Shown here: one piece after another, positions 7,970-16,400 of the stretch | Position numbering within the stretch: the first letter of the stretch is position 1 | Layout of the letters: each line of letters begins with the position of its first letter | From: Fuerstiella marisgermanici | GTDB taxonomy: Bacteria > Planctomycetota > Planctomycetia > Planctomycetales > Planctomycetaceae | DNA: 64,000 nucleotides | Assembly (NCBI RefSeq): GCF_001983935.1 | Contig: NZ_CP017641.1 | Coordinates: 1,674,001-1,738,000 of the forward strand | Direction of reading: 5' to 3' | Made by a program: the position numbers and the translations under genes | The notes under the pieces: generated by a model | What the model was told of the DNA's origin: nothing | Seen by the model: only the letters and a program-made list of their open reading frames with translations | The model's database searches: none

Positions 7970-9386
7970 TCTTTCGTCCTCCGGTAGTTGAAGCGGGCAC
8001 GAAGTGTTTCTGAGACAGATTGGGAATGGTGGCTCGCTGACTGGCTGGCGGGAACGACCACCAGAAGTCTCCGGCTGTGCCGCCGCAGAGTGTGGTTTCG
8101 CGAGTCAGCAGGTCGCGCATGTCGAGCAGTTGTTGCTGAGTCCAGCCCACGCAGGACTGCATCGACAGCGTGTGCGGATCGTACTTCATCTCCCATTCCG
8201 GCAACCCGCGCGTCATCAACGCATCGGGCAGCACAAGCGTATGGTAGACTCGCACCGTGACCGGCAGCGTTAGCGCATAGTTAAGCGTTTCGATAAAGCC
8301 GTCCCATGTATCGGTCGGCAGGCCGAAGATGATCTGGACTTCGATATTGGTGGCGACGGTATGTAGTTTTTCGATCGCCGGACCAAACTTCTCACGACCG
8401 TACGGCCGCTGTAACCGTTTTAGCAAAGCCGGATTGAACGATTGCAATCCGACGCCGAGGTACGATGGTCCACACTGAGATAAGAATTCAATGTGTTCAT
8501 CTTTGATCATCGAAGGATAAATTTCGCACCACAGCTGGCTGCCCTTCAGAAAGCCGACATTGCGTTCTGCGTTTGCCATATTTCGAAACGCCGCAGCGTT
8601 TAGGTTTAGTCCGGCATCAACGTTGAACACAGCCGGGCAATCATGAGCCTGTAAAGCAGCAAGTTCGCGAGTCAGATAGTCTTCGGAAAAGCAGCCCTTC
8701 GAAATATCTTTCGCGCCCCATTCGCAGAACGTGCAGGACATGGGACAGCCGCGGAACGATTCCAGATAGCCGACCGCCTGGTAGTTCATCAGGCCCATTT
8801 GATAGGGCGATGCGATCTCATCCAGTTCCTGCGGCGGCGGGCGGAACCCGGTATTGTGCCAACTAAGCGGTGTCGGAAGGTCCAGCCCCGGCACGTTGGA
8901 TAGCGTGTCGAACACATCTACGGTTGCCCGCTTTTGCTGCAGAGCAATGACGATGTCGCAGAAGGTTTCTTCGCCTTCCCGGGTGACCACGGCATCAACG
9001 TAGTCAACCGCCTTTTGATACGGCGTGAGATCCAGAACAGGTGGCCGAGCCGACGGGCCGCCGAACACGATTACGCACTGCGGCGACCGTTCTCGAATCT
9101 TTCGAGCAACCTGGACCAAACACTGCATGGACCACACGAATAAAGAAAAGCCGACGACCTGAGGATCGAATGCCAGCAGATCATCGACGTAGCTATCGAC
9201 GTCGACGGTTTCCAGGTCGAATAGTTGCACTTCGCAGTCGGCCAGCTTTGGATGAGCGACGACCGCTGCCAGAATCCGATGAATTCCATACGACGGAAGT
9301 TCAGTGCCATCGTGTTCATGGCTGTCGACTGATGGAGTCAGGCAGACCAGTGCGATTCGGCTGATGGCTCGGGGACCGGACGTCAT
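7962..9386 (-). CDS. Cobalamin-binding radical SAM enzyme, copy 1
   Basis: A 474-residue class B radical SAM enzyme. The N-terminal cobalamin-binding-like domain (about residues 10-160) contains VVGFSLFVWSMQCL and VIVFGGPSA. The radical SAM barrel carries C214-PMS-C218-TF-C221 followed by EWG, then VDAGLNLN, YLGVGLQSFN and VQIIFGLPTDT. The C-terminal third holds SCVGW and a GGTAGDFWWSF motif that may line the substrate pocket. The start is taken at the ATG at 9386 because GGAAAG sits five bases upstream; a GTG at 9392 is the alternative. The gene ends inside the start of its paralogue (8-base overlap). Cobalamin loading and a strong reductant would be required. Confidence 0.88.
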   Translation of the reverse strand: MTSGPRAISRIALVCLTPSVDSHEHDGTELPSYGIHRILAAVVAHPKLADCEVQLFDLETVDVDSYVDDLLAFDPQVVGFSLFVWSMQCLVQVARKIRERSPQCVIVFGGPSARPPVLDLTPYQKAVDYVDAVVTREGEETFCDIVIALQQKRATVDVFDTLSNVPGLDLPTPLSWHNTGFRPPPQELDEIASPYQMGLMNYQAVGYLESFRGCPMSCTFCEWGAKDISKGCFSEDYLTRELAALQAHDCPAVFNVDAGLNLNAAAFRNMANAERNVGFLKGSQLWCEIYPSMIKDEHIEFLSQCGPSYLGVGLQSFNPALLKRLQRPYGREKFGPAIEKLHTVATNIEVQIIFGLPTDTWDGFIETLNYALTLPVTVRVYHTLVLPDALMTRGLPEWEMKYDPHTLSMQSCVGWTQQQLLDMRDLLTRETTLCGGTAGDFWWSFPPASQRATIPNLSQKHFVPASTTGGRKSA

Positions 9387-9420
9387 AAACACTTTCCATT
9401 CTTACCAACCACAGATCGGG

Positions 9421-10974
9421 CTACGATGCCTTCGCGACAGAAGTCGCGTGTACCTGCTGCAACATTTCTTCGTGCAACGGCAGTTCCCGCAGTGCGTTCC
9501 GGTTCTGATCCAGAATGGCTCGCAGCACAAACTGCAGTCGATCCTTGTCCACAGCCAGCGACAACGCCGCGGGGCGTTTAGGAAGTCGGCCATTTCCAGC
9601 CAACAGGTAGTAGTAGCTGGCGTCCGGAAACGCACTCGCCTGCAATTGGTCCAACATGCCAATTTCATCGTAAAGGCGAAGACGGTGCTGAAGTGCGGAA
9701 CTCAACGGCGCTGCTTTCGCGGCTTTCCAAAACGGTTCGTCCCGGTCATTCAGCAAGTAGTGCAGTTGCACGAAGTCTACTATTTCATCGAACTGGATTG
9801 CCGTTTCGGAATTGTATGCCGTCCGCAGTGCAGCCTCGCTTGCCTGAGAACTCTTCGCCGTGGGAAAGTACTTCAGAAGTCGTTCGACGCCCGTCTGGAT
9901 CAGATGTAAACCGCTGGATTCCAATGGTTCCACAAAACCTGCTGCCAAGCCGTTCGCGACCACGTTTTCAGACCACGCGTTGACTCGACGACCAACCTTC
10001 ATCGACAAAAAGGCCGGCGTGTCGGTCTCGGCAGAGTCCGTGACGCCAACATGCTGTTGCAGTTCGGCGGCGGCTTCGTCGTCGGACACAAACTGGCTGC
10101 TGTAAACATACCCAACACCGCGACGATTCATGAGCGGTATGTCCCACGCCCAACCGGCGGACATCGCTTTGGCCGTGGTGTACGGGGCTTTGACTTTCGT
10201 CGCGGGAAGTCGCATCGTGACGGCTCGATCACACAGCAACTGTTCGCTGGCGTCCACCCATTCTTCCTGGGGACGGCGGCTCATCAACAGGCTGTTGAAT
10301 CCAGAACAATCGACAAACAGATCTCCGGCAACGCTGCTTCCGTCATCCAGTGTGACAGCAGAGATCTGACCGCTATCGTCGGTGACGATCTCCCTAACAC
10401 GGTGCCCCACCACTTCGACGCCGTTCGCTACCGAACGCAGTTTCAGCCATTGTGCCAGCTTCGCGGCATCCAAATGAAACGCATAGGCACCGGTCGCGGC
10501 GATCGGCGACAGGCTGTTGCGGGCATGAGGACTCTTGCCCGCCAGCGCGGCAGCCCAGTTTACGGAATACGAATGATAGGGACGTTGCTGATCGGCCAGC
10601 CAGTAAGAAAACAGATCTCGCTGGTCAATTTGTGCCCCGCACTGTCCAAAGGGATGCCACGCGGTTTGGCCGTCGGATTTCCAGTCGCAAAACTGAATCC
10701 CCAGTTTCCACGTGGCGTCGCAGCCTCGCAGGAATTCCGCTTCATCGCCGCCCAGCGTCCTTACGAGTTGCACAATGGACGGGATGGTCGCTTCGCCAAC
10801 GCCGATTCCGCCTTTGCCATCATCAATAATGGTCACGTGACATTCAGAACGAGATAACGAATGACTTAGCAACGCCGCAGTCATCCATCCGGCCGTGCCG
10901 CCACCAACGATGGCGATGCGCGACGCGGATAGATTTTCGCGGTTGTTTTGGTTTTGAAATGTTTGAGTGGCCAT
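9421..10974 (-). CDS. Flavin-dependent tryptophan-halogenase-type enzyme
   Basis: A 517-residue member of the flavin-dependent tryptophan halogenase family. Family features are intact: the FAD loop GGGTAG (24-29), GEATIPS (60-66), K90 in DATWKLG at the position where the family carries its active-site lysine, the signature W275-A-W-D-I-P280, and VEPLESSG (348-355). Members use FADH2, O2 and chloride or bromide to form HOCl, which is routed to a lysine before attacking an electron-rich ring. A flavin reductase is not present in the operon, so reduced flavin must come from elsewhere. It lies 18 bases after the small radical SAM gene and 34 before the first cobalamin enzyme. The family also includes enzymes acting on pyrroles, phenols and indole alkaloids, so tryptophan itself need not be the substrate. 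Confidence 0.92.
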   Translation of the reverse strand: MATQTFQNQNNRENLSASRIAIVGGGTAGWMTAALLSHSLSRSECHVTIIDDGKGGIGVGEATIPSIVQLVRTLGGDEAEFLRGCDATWKLGIQFCDWKSDGQTAWHPFGQCGAQIDQRDLFSYWLADQQRPYHSYSVNWAAALAGKSPHARNSLSPIAATGAYAFHLDAAKLAQWLKLRSVANGVEVVGHRVREIVTDDSGQISAVTLDDGSSVAGDLFVDCSGFNSLLMSRRPQEEWVDASEQLLCDRAVTMRLPATKVKAPYTTAKAMSAGWAWDIPLMNRRGVGYVYSSQFVSDDEAAAELQQHVGVTDSAETDTPAFLSMKVGRRVNAWSENVVANGLAAGFVEPLESSGLHLIQTGVERLLKYFPTAKSSQASEAALRTAYNSETAIQFDEIVDFVQLHYLLNDRDEPFWKAAKAAPLSSALQHRLRLYDEIGMLDQLQASAFPDASYYYLLAGNGRLPKRPAALSLAVDKDRLQFVLRAILDQNRNALRELPLHEEMLQQVHATSVAKAS

Positions 10975-10992
10975 CGTCGTTTCGAATCTGTT

Positions 10993-11901
10993 TCACGCAG
11001 ATCGCGGCATGGGAGAAAGGCGGTCTTCGTGCCAGCCAAAGTGATTCACATAGGCGGTGTTCAGCCCCAGACACTGCGTTGATCCGCAGATGTCGCGATA
11101 GGCACACTGTTCAAAACCGTTGCGGTTGAATTCGTCCCAGAACTTGGGATCGATTCGTAGTTCCGGCTGATCGTTCTTCAATGCGCTACTGGTTTCACCC
11201 ATCAAGCAATGCGGGAAGTTTTTGACTTCAACATGCCGGCCGTATTTTCGCGCCAGAAGGATGGCCTGCTTTAGGTAAGGACGGACATCAAAGTGAGAGA
11301 CCAACAGTTCAGGATTGCCTTCTTCTTCCATCGGCCAGTAGTTCCAGAAATCCATCTGCACCAGATTCCGCAGATCTTTCAGAAGTTCTACCACCTCAGG
11401 CAGCCCCTGATAGCTAAGCCGCGTCACCACGGTGTTCGTCATCAGGCGAACGCCGGGAAACGTGTCCAGATTTCGCAGCGCCTGCAGCGTTTTGTCGAAC
11501 GAGCCGGGTACTTCTGTAATGAGATCGTGCCGGGCAGCGGTGTCTGCTGTGACGCTGACAAAATATTCGTCGATTCCACTGGCGACAAGAGTTTCACAGT
11601 AGGCCATGTCTGCCAGTCGCATCGCATGAGTCTGGATGCGGACATGTTGAAAACCTGCGGCGCGAGCTCGTTCGGCAAGCTGTGGCAGGTCTTTTCGTAG
11701 AGTGACTTCGGCTCCGGTCAGAATCAGCCCCTGCCATTGTTTCGACTGACGGTTTTCTTCCAGCAGAGCGCTCAATTCGCTGTCGTCGGCCGGTTTTAGC
11801 CAGTGCATGCTGTCCAGAATCATGCAGTGCCTGCACTTCAGGTTGCAGCGAAAGTGCACCGTCATCTCGACATAGTCAGAATGTTGACACGGTGATTCCA
11901 T
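10993..11901 (-). CDS. Radical SAM enzyme with SPASM/twitch-like C-terminal cysteines
   Basis: A 302-residue radical SAM protein. The cluster motif C19-NLK-C23-RH-C26 sits at the N-terminus (VHFRCNLKCRHC). TGAEVTLRKDLPQL replaces the usual GGEP motif, and a normal half-barrel follows. Near the C-terminus, Cys residues in FPHCLMG, FEQCAYRDIC and GSTQCLGLN could bind an auxiliary Fe-S cluster, as in SPASM or twitch domains. Such enzymes usually modify ribosomal peptides or small metabolites. It is the first gene of the coupled biosynthetic run and is 39 bases downstream of the barrel protein on the same strand. No short precursor-peptide gene is visible beside it, so a peptide product is possible but unproven. 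Confidence 0.87.
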   Translation of the reverse strand: MESPCQHSDYVEMTVHFRCNLKCRHCMILDSMHWLKPADDSELSALLEENRQSKQWQGLILTGAEVTLRKDLPQLAERARAAGFQHVRIQTHAMRLADMAYCETLVASGIDEYFVSVTADTAARHDLITEVPGSFDKTLQALRNLDTFPGVRLMTNTVVTRLSYQGLPEVVELLKDLRNLVQMDFWNYWPMEEEGNPELLVSHFDVRPYLKQAILLARKYGRHVEVKNFPHCLMGETSSALKNDQPELRIDPKFWDEFNRNGFEQCAYRDICGSTQCLGLNTAYVNHFGWHEDRLSPMPRSA

Positions 11902-11940
11902 GAGCGCCCTTCGTCTGCAAACGTCAGTTCGAACACGCTG

Positions 11941-13068
11941 CTAGAACGAGACTTCGGCGGAAACCATCGGCCCGGTCAGACTCAAATTGGAACCGATGCC
12001 AAAGCTGTCGTCTGAGAAAGTTTCGTTCAGCCAGAACTGCGTTTCCCAGGCCGCTCGCACAGAAATACCGAAGCGATCAGACAATTCCGGCTGCCATGCA
12101 ACGCCGAGTTGGTTCTGATAAACCTGAGCCATCTCATCCTTAATTTCCGCTCGCGGCATATTGATCAGCAAAGCGCTGTTTTTGATGGAGCCCATTAGAA
12201 ACGAAGCTCGAACCGAGCCGAAGAATGAAAAACTGGTGTCACCGAGGGCGTGTTCTGCATTCAGCCCGAACACCGGACCGAGGCCTTCGAACGTCGCTGT
12301 TCCCTGTCCAATGACGGCAGTCGCGACGTCGGCCGCGTACTGCAGCTTCCCGTACTCAAGGCCGGCGGAAAAGTCGAAGTTCCAGCGGTTCGTGTCGTGA
12401 TGGAATACGAACTCCAGATCTGCGCTGTCCACAGTGATGCCGAGTTCTGCTGGCTGGAATGGTGGATCAAATCCGGTTGCATGATCGTATCGAAAATAGC
12501 GTCCACGGATTCCGAACGATTTTTCCGGACGCAGTTCTGCGATGTATCGAATGGCTGGATCATAGTTCGGATCGATCAGCCGCTGAGCTCCCGGTGATAC
12601 ATTGAACACCGGTGCCGCGCCACTGATGCGAGGTCTTAGAAACGGCACTTCGACTCCGACGGAGAACAATGGATAACAGTCACGATCGCAGCAACAACCT
12701 TCCCCGCATCCGCAGTCACCACCATAGGATTGTGTACTACAACCATTCGCGTCACAGCAGGCATTGGATGGCACAGAATACTGCGTCTGCAAAATTTGAG
12801 ACGGCGGTCCGGATACCATCGCTTCCAGCGATGCAGAATTGCTGGCGGTGGCGGTCGTGGGATACTGCGGTGGAAGGGCATCGTCTGCAGCACCACTGAA
12901 ACTAGTGGCAAGCTCGCCGTAATGCAGGGTGGTGGAATCTTCTGCCGATGTGTCGAACGCAATAACCGGCAGCTCCGCAGAATCGGGCCGATGTAGAGGT
13001 CTGTCCTGTGCCTGAGTAACCGTCGCTGACAGGACAATCGGTACCGCGAGCAGGGTTCGAATATTCAC
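11941..13068 (-). CDS. Lpg1974-like outer-membrane beta-barrel protein
   Basis: A secreted protein of 375 residues if it starts at the GTG at 13068. That start gives a clean signal peptide (NIRTLLAVPIVLSATVTQAQ) and has an AAAGG ribosome site. The frame is open to an ATG at 13155, but the extra 29 residues are basic and unlike a leader. After the signal comes a low-complexity linker, then a Cys-rich patch (CCDANGCSTQSYGGDCGCGEGCCCDRDC, given here in parts: CCDANGC, CGCGEGCCC). The remaining 230 residues have alternating hydrophobic strands and end in VSAEVSF, with the terminal Phe typical of outer-membrane barrels. It resembles the Lpg1974-type pore-forming proteins common in planctomycetes. 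It may share a transcript with the biosynthetic operon, as a porin or export partner, but that is inference. Confidence 0.75.
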   Translation of the reverse strand: MNIRTLLAVPIVLSATVTQAQDRPLHRPDSAELPVIAFDTSAEDSTTLHYGELATSFSGAADDALPPQYPTTATASNSASLEAMVSGPPSQILQTQYSVPSNACCDANGCSTQSYGGDCGCGEGCCCDRDCYPLFSVGVEVPFLRPRISGAAPVFNVSPGAQRLIDPNYDPAIRYIAELRPEKSFGIRGRYFRYDHATGFDPPFQPAELGITVDSADLEFVFHHDTNRWNFDFSAGLEYGKLQYAADVATAVIGQGTATFEGLGPVFGLNAEHALGDTSFSFFGSVRASFLMGSIKNSALLINMPRAEIKDEMAQVYQNQLGVAWQPELSDRFGISVRAAWETQFWLNETFSDDSFGIGSNLSLTGPMVSAEVSF

Positions 13069-13455
13069 AATTTGGCCTTTGCTGAGCCGACGGCTGTTCG
13101 CGTCCCGACGAGAGCGGCTGAAACGACGCCCGCCCCATTTAAAGGGATAACGCACGGAATACCGCAGGTATCGATTCTATCGGTTGTATCGCCAGCATCC
13201 TTTCACAGTTATTCATTCACGAAAACCCGCATACCGCGTCGGCAGCAGGCCGATCCTGCCGTTTTGTCGGTGCGCATTGTGGCCCACAGCGCAGCCGTGG
13301 AGGCCTGCTATGGGCCATGGGAATGGCTGGGACTAATGAGCATCAGTGGCTGCGTGGAAGGTGCGCCGATCGAGACGGGCCGAGTGCGCGGCGGTCAAGC
13401 CACCGGTCATCAAATGAGGACAGCGCCGAGTGCCTGTCGAGTGTCGCCTTCAAGT

Positions 13456-13581
13456 GTGGCCGGGGGTGGACTGAGCGCAGCGAAGGAAACCCCGGGGGGC
13501 ACTCGTTTCTCGCTCCAGTCCTGGCCACACGCCTCGTTTTGATTTCCACAAGTGTCTACCTGGCTAGCGAGGCGAAGCGGC
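13456..13581. repeat. Dispersed GC-rich repeat, inverted double copy (copy A)
   Basis: In the 13156-13600 gap. Two copies of a GC-rich unit face each other: GTGTGGCC at 13454-13461 pairs with GGCCACAC at 13523-13530, around a central CCCCGGGG near 13491. The reverse complement of the left half matches copy B (16314-16355), with CCGGGGTTTCCTTCGCT in both. The right half and its tail (TTTCCACAAG near 13543, then a GGCTAGCGA-like block) match copy C (55517-55619). It probably forms a long hairpin in RNA between the DUF1501 gene and the barrel gene. The rest of the gap (13156-13455) shows no gene. Confidence 0.7.
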
Positions 13582-13600
13582 GAGTCGTCTATCGTCAGCG

Positions 13601-14980
13601 TTACGAGATGATCTCGTGCACAACTCGACCGTGAACGTCGGTCAAACGATAGTCGCGCCCGGCGCTGCGGTAGGTGAGACGTTCGTGGTCGAGGCCCAGC
13701 AGATGCAGAACTGTGGCGTGCATGTCGTGAACATGCATTTTGTTGACCGCCGCTTTGAAGCCAAATTCGTCAGTCTCTCCGTACGCCATGCCACCCTTTA
13801 CACCGCCGCCGGCCATCCACATTGTGAAGCCGTGGTGATTGTGATCACGACCGTTGCCGTTTTCGGAAGTCGGAGTCCGTCCGAATTCACCGCCCCAGAT
13901 AATCAGCGTGTCTTCCAGCAGGCCGCGTTGCTTGAGGTCGCTTAGCAGCGCTGCGATGGGCTGATCAATGTTCTGACATAGCTTCGGAACGGCTTTGTCG
14001 TGGTTCGAATGAGTGTCCCACGGCTGGCCATTGCCATAATAAACCTGCACAAATCGCACACCGCGTTCGACCATTCGTCGAGCCAGCAGGCACCCGTTGG
14101 AAAAGTGGCCGCTGCCATACGCTTCGCGCGTTTGTTTCGTTTCCTGTTCGACATCGAACGCGTCGCTGGCCTGAAACTGCATTCGGAATGCCGTTTCCAT
14201 CGAAGCGACTCGAGCGTCAAACGCCTGATCGGCGGACGTGCGATTCTGCACTTCTGCATCAAGCTGCTTTAAAAGGTCGAGCTGTCGTCGCTGCACATCT
14301 GCCGTCCAGCGTTTGTTTCGCAGAAACGGAACCATATTCGACGGTTCGATCTTCGAATGGTTGATGTACGTCCCTTGGTTCGACGACGGCAGAAACGCGC
14401 TGTTCCACAAAATTGAAAACCGCACGGGCCGACCGGGACACAGCACAACATAACCCGGCAGGCTCTCGTTTTCGGTGCCGAGACCGTACAAAAACCACGC
14501 GCCCATGCTGGGGCGAGTTGGCAAAATGGTGCCGTTATTCATCTGAAGCAGGGCGGGGCCGTGATTCGGGTTATCCGCGTGCATAGACCTTAGCACGCAA
14601 ATGTCGTCGATGTGATTGCTTAGCTGTGGCAGCAGTTCGCTCACTGGCAACCCACTTTCACCACAATTCCTAAACCGAAACGGAGACGGCAGCAGTCCGC
14701 CGGTGGGACGTTCGGTCGCGAGATCGGCACTCGCCGGTCGTTGCCCTTCATACTTTTTTAATGCGGGCTTTGGGTCGAACAAATCCGCCTGAAACGGACC
14801 GCCGTTCATAAACAGATGAATGACGCGTTTGGCCTTCGGTGCAAAATGAGGCCCACGCATTCCGGCTGCAGCCTCCATACCAAAGGCCTGAGGAGCGGTC
14901 ATGGCGCCGGCAGCGCCCAGCATTCCCAGGCCGCCGCCCAGTCGTTGCAGCATTGCACGGCGATTGTTCAATTCGATCAT
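13601..14980 (-). CDS. DUF1501 protein with twin-arginine-like leader
   Basis: A 459-residue member of the planctomycete DUF1501 family, which has the alkaline phosphatase/sulfatase-like fold. The ATG at 14980 follows AGAGGATC, giving the leader NNRRAMLQRLGGGLGMLGAAGA, a twin-arginine-type export signal; upstream codons to 15040 are probably untranslated. Family landmarks are VIHLFMNGGPFQADLFDPKP, DNPNHGPALLQ, SMGAWFLYGLGTEN, IIWGGEFGRTP, DHNHHGFTMWMAGG and GRDYRLTDVHG. DUF1501 genes are usually beside a DUF1549/DUF1553 cytochrome partner, but none is present here. The function is unproven, with hydrolysis of sulfate or phosphate esters in the periplasm suggested by the fold. It is divergent from the dehydrogenase at 15201. 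Confidence 0.9.
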   Translation of the reverse strand: MIELNNRRAMLQRLGGGLGMLGAAGAMTAPQAFGMEAAAGMRGPHFAPKAKRVIHLFMNGGPFQADLFDPKPALKKYEGQRPASADLATERPTGGLLPSPFRFRNCGESGLPVSELLPQLSNHIDDICVLRSMHADNPNHGPALLQMNNGTILPTRPSMGAWFLYGLGTENESLPGYVVLCPGRPVRFSILWNSAFLPSSNQGTYINHSKIEPSNMVPFLRNKRWTADVQRRQLDLLKQLDAEVQNRTSADQAFDARVASMETAFRMQFQASDAFDVEQETKQTREAYGSGHFSNGCLLARRMVERGVRFVQVYYGNGQPWDTHSNHDKAVPKLCQNIDQPIAALLSDLKQRGLLEDTLIIWGGEFGRTPTSENGNGRDHNHHGFTMWMAGGGVKGGMAYGETDEFGFKAAVNKMHVHDMHATVLHLLGLDHERLTYRSAGRDYRLTDVHGRVVHEIIS

Positions 14981-15200
14981 GACCGATCCTCTACTCGATG
15001 TTCGATTGTTGACAGAAACTGACCGCAGATCACAAGACATTGAAACGCATTGCCGTCATCATTCGTGACCAAATCGGCACGGGACAGGCAGCGCGTTACA
15101 AGACACCATCGTGCATCTTCGTGTCCCGTCTGTTTCCGATTTCGATTTTACACGGAATGCGACCAAAACCGTACCTTACGTTTCAGAAATCCACTGCAAC

Positions 15201-16229
15201 ATGAAAGCTATTCAACTTCAGGAACCCAAACGATTTGAGTATGTCGACATTGACGAGCCCGGCGACCCCGGTCCCGGCCAGGCGTTGGTGCGGACTCATC
15301 GCATGGGAATCTGCGGCACCGACATCAGTGGATATCTGGGCAAGATGCCGTTCTTCAGCTATCCGCGAGTTCCAGGACATGAGCTGGGTGTGGAAGTTGT
15401 CGCTGTCGGCAATGGTGTCACCAATGTGAAGCCTGGCGATCGCTGCAGTGTTGAACCTTACATGAACTGCGGCACATGCTACGCCTGCCGCAAGGGCAAC
15501 GGAAATTGCTGTGAAAAGCTAAACGTCATTGGCGTGATGGTCGACGGAGGCCTCTGCGAACGATTCACCATCCGGGCAGAAAAGTTGCATCCGTCTGCGA
15601 AGCTAAACATGGAACAGCTCGCGCTGGTGGAGACTCTGGCGATCGGTTGCCACGCCAACGATCGAGGCAATCCGGGCACTGGCGACCATGCGTTGATCAT
15701 CGGAGCCGGCCCCATCGGTCTGGCGACTCTCGAATTCGCTCGACTAACCGGCGCGTCCATTACGGTGATGGACATGAACCCCGATCGACTCGACTTCTGC
15801 CGCCGCACCTACAATATCGATCACACAATCCAGTTTAAGGGCGACGGCAGCGAAGCTGATCAGGTGCTGGATATCACAAGCGGCGACAAATACGCTGTGG
15901 TGACAGACGCGACCGGCAGTAATAAGTCAATGTCCAGCGCGTTGAGCTACGTTGCTCATACGGGTTCCCTGGTGTATGTTGGCATCACAACGCAGGAAGT
16001 CAGTTTTCTGCACCCCACGTTGCACAAGCCGGAGATCACTTTGAAGGCCTCGCGCAACGCACTGCCGTCCGACTTTGGCCGAATTATTGGACTCATTGAA
16101 GACGGCACAATCGACACCGATCCCTGGGTCACTCACCGAACCAACTTCGATTCCGTTGTCGCCGATTTCGACACGCTGACGAAGCCGGAGACCGGTGTGA
16201 TTAAGGCGGTCATCGAGGTTGCAAACTGA
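15201..16229 (+). CDS. Zinc-dependent medium-chain alcohol dehydrogenase (sugar-acid/polyol type)
   Basis: A 342-residue MDR-family dehydrogenase related to sorbitol and threonine dehydrogenases. Catalytic zinc ligands are C38 (GICGTD) and H60-E61 (PGHE). Structural zinc cysteines are C90, C93, C96 and C104 (NCGTCYACRKGN). The NAD(P) loop is IIGAGPIGLA. The frame runs upstream to 15111, but MKAIQLQEPK at 15201 is the conserved family start. The next gene is a UxaE-type tagaturonate epimerase. In Thermotoga maritima a Zn-dehydrogenase (TM0441) is likewise adjacent to uxaE (TM0440), from memory. I infer oxidation or reduction in hexuronate catabolism, such as the fructuronate/mannonate step, but L-iditol or galactitol dehydrogenase cannot be excluded. 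Confidence 0.85.
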   Translation: MKAIQLQEPKRFEYVDIDEPGDPGPGQALVRTHRMGICGTDISGYLGKMPFFSYPRVPGHELGVEVVAVGNGVTNVKPGDRCSVEPYMNCGTCYACRKGNGNCCEKLNVIGVMVDGGLCERFTIRAEKLHPSAKLNMEQLALVETLAIGCHANDRGNPGTGDHALIIGAGPIGLATLEFARLTGASITVMDMNPDRLDFCRRTYNIDHTIQFKGDGSEADQVLDITSGDKYAVVTDATGSNKSMSSALSYVAHTGSLVYVGITTQEVSFLHPTLHKPEITLKASRNALPSDFGRIIGLIEDGTIDTDPWVTHRTNFDSVVADFDTLTKPETGVIKAVIEVAN

Positions 16230-16313
16230 ACCAGGCTTCGGGGTTGCTATGAGGTAGAAGTGACCTCACGGCAGTTCGACGGCGCGGGTGCGTTTGACGT
16301 CAACAGCCGCCTT

Positions 16314-16355
16314 CACCGGGGTTTCCTTCGCTTTGCTCCGTCCAACCCCAGCCAC
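16314..16355. repeat. Dispersed GC-rich repeat (copy B)
   Basis: A single 42-base copy in the gap between the dehydrogenase and the uxaE-like gene. It reads CACCGGGGTTTCCTTCGCT, followed by a CTCCGTCCAACCCC block and ending in GCCAC. The same order of blocks is seen at 13456-13581 (reverse complement) and 55517-55619. The gap has no other recognisable feature. Confidence 0.65.
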
Positions 16356-16400
16356 CCACACATTTATCGACAGTAACAACAAGAAAGAAACCCTATCACC

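Noticed and set aside
9421-10974. Consideration that the halogenase might be a lycopene- or geranylgeranyl-reductase-type flavoprotein
   Set aside because: The W-A-W-D-I-P signature and EPLESSG segment are specific for the tryptophan-halogenase family.
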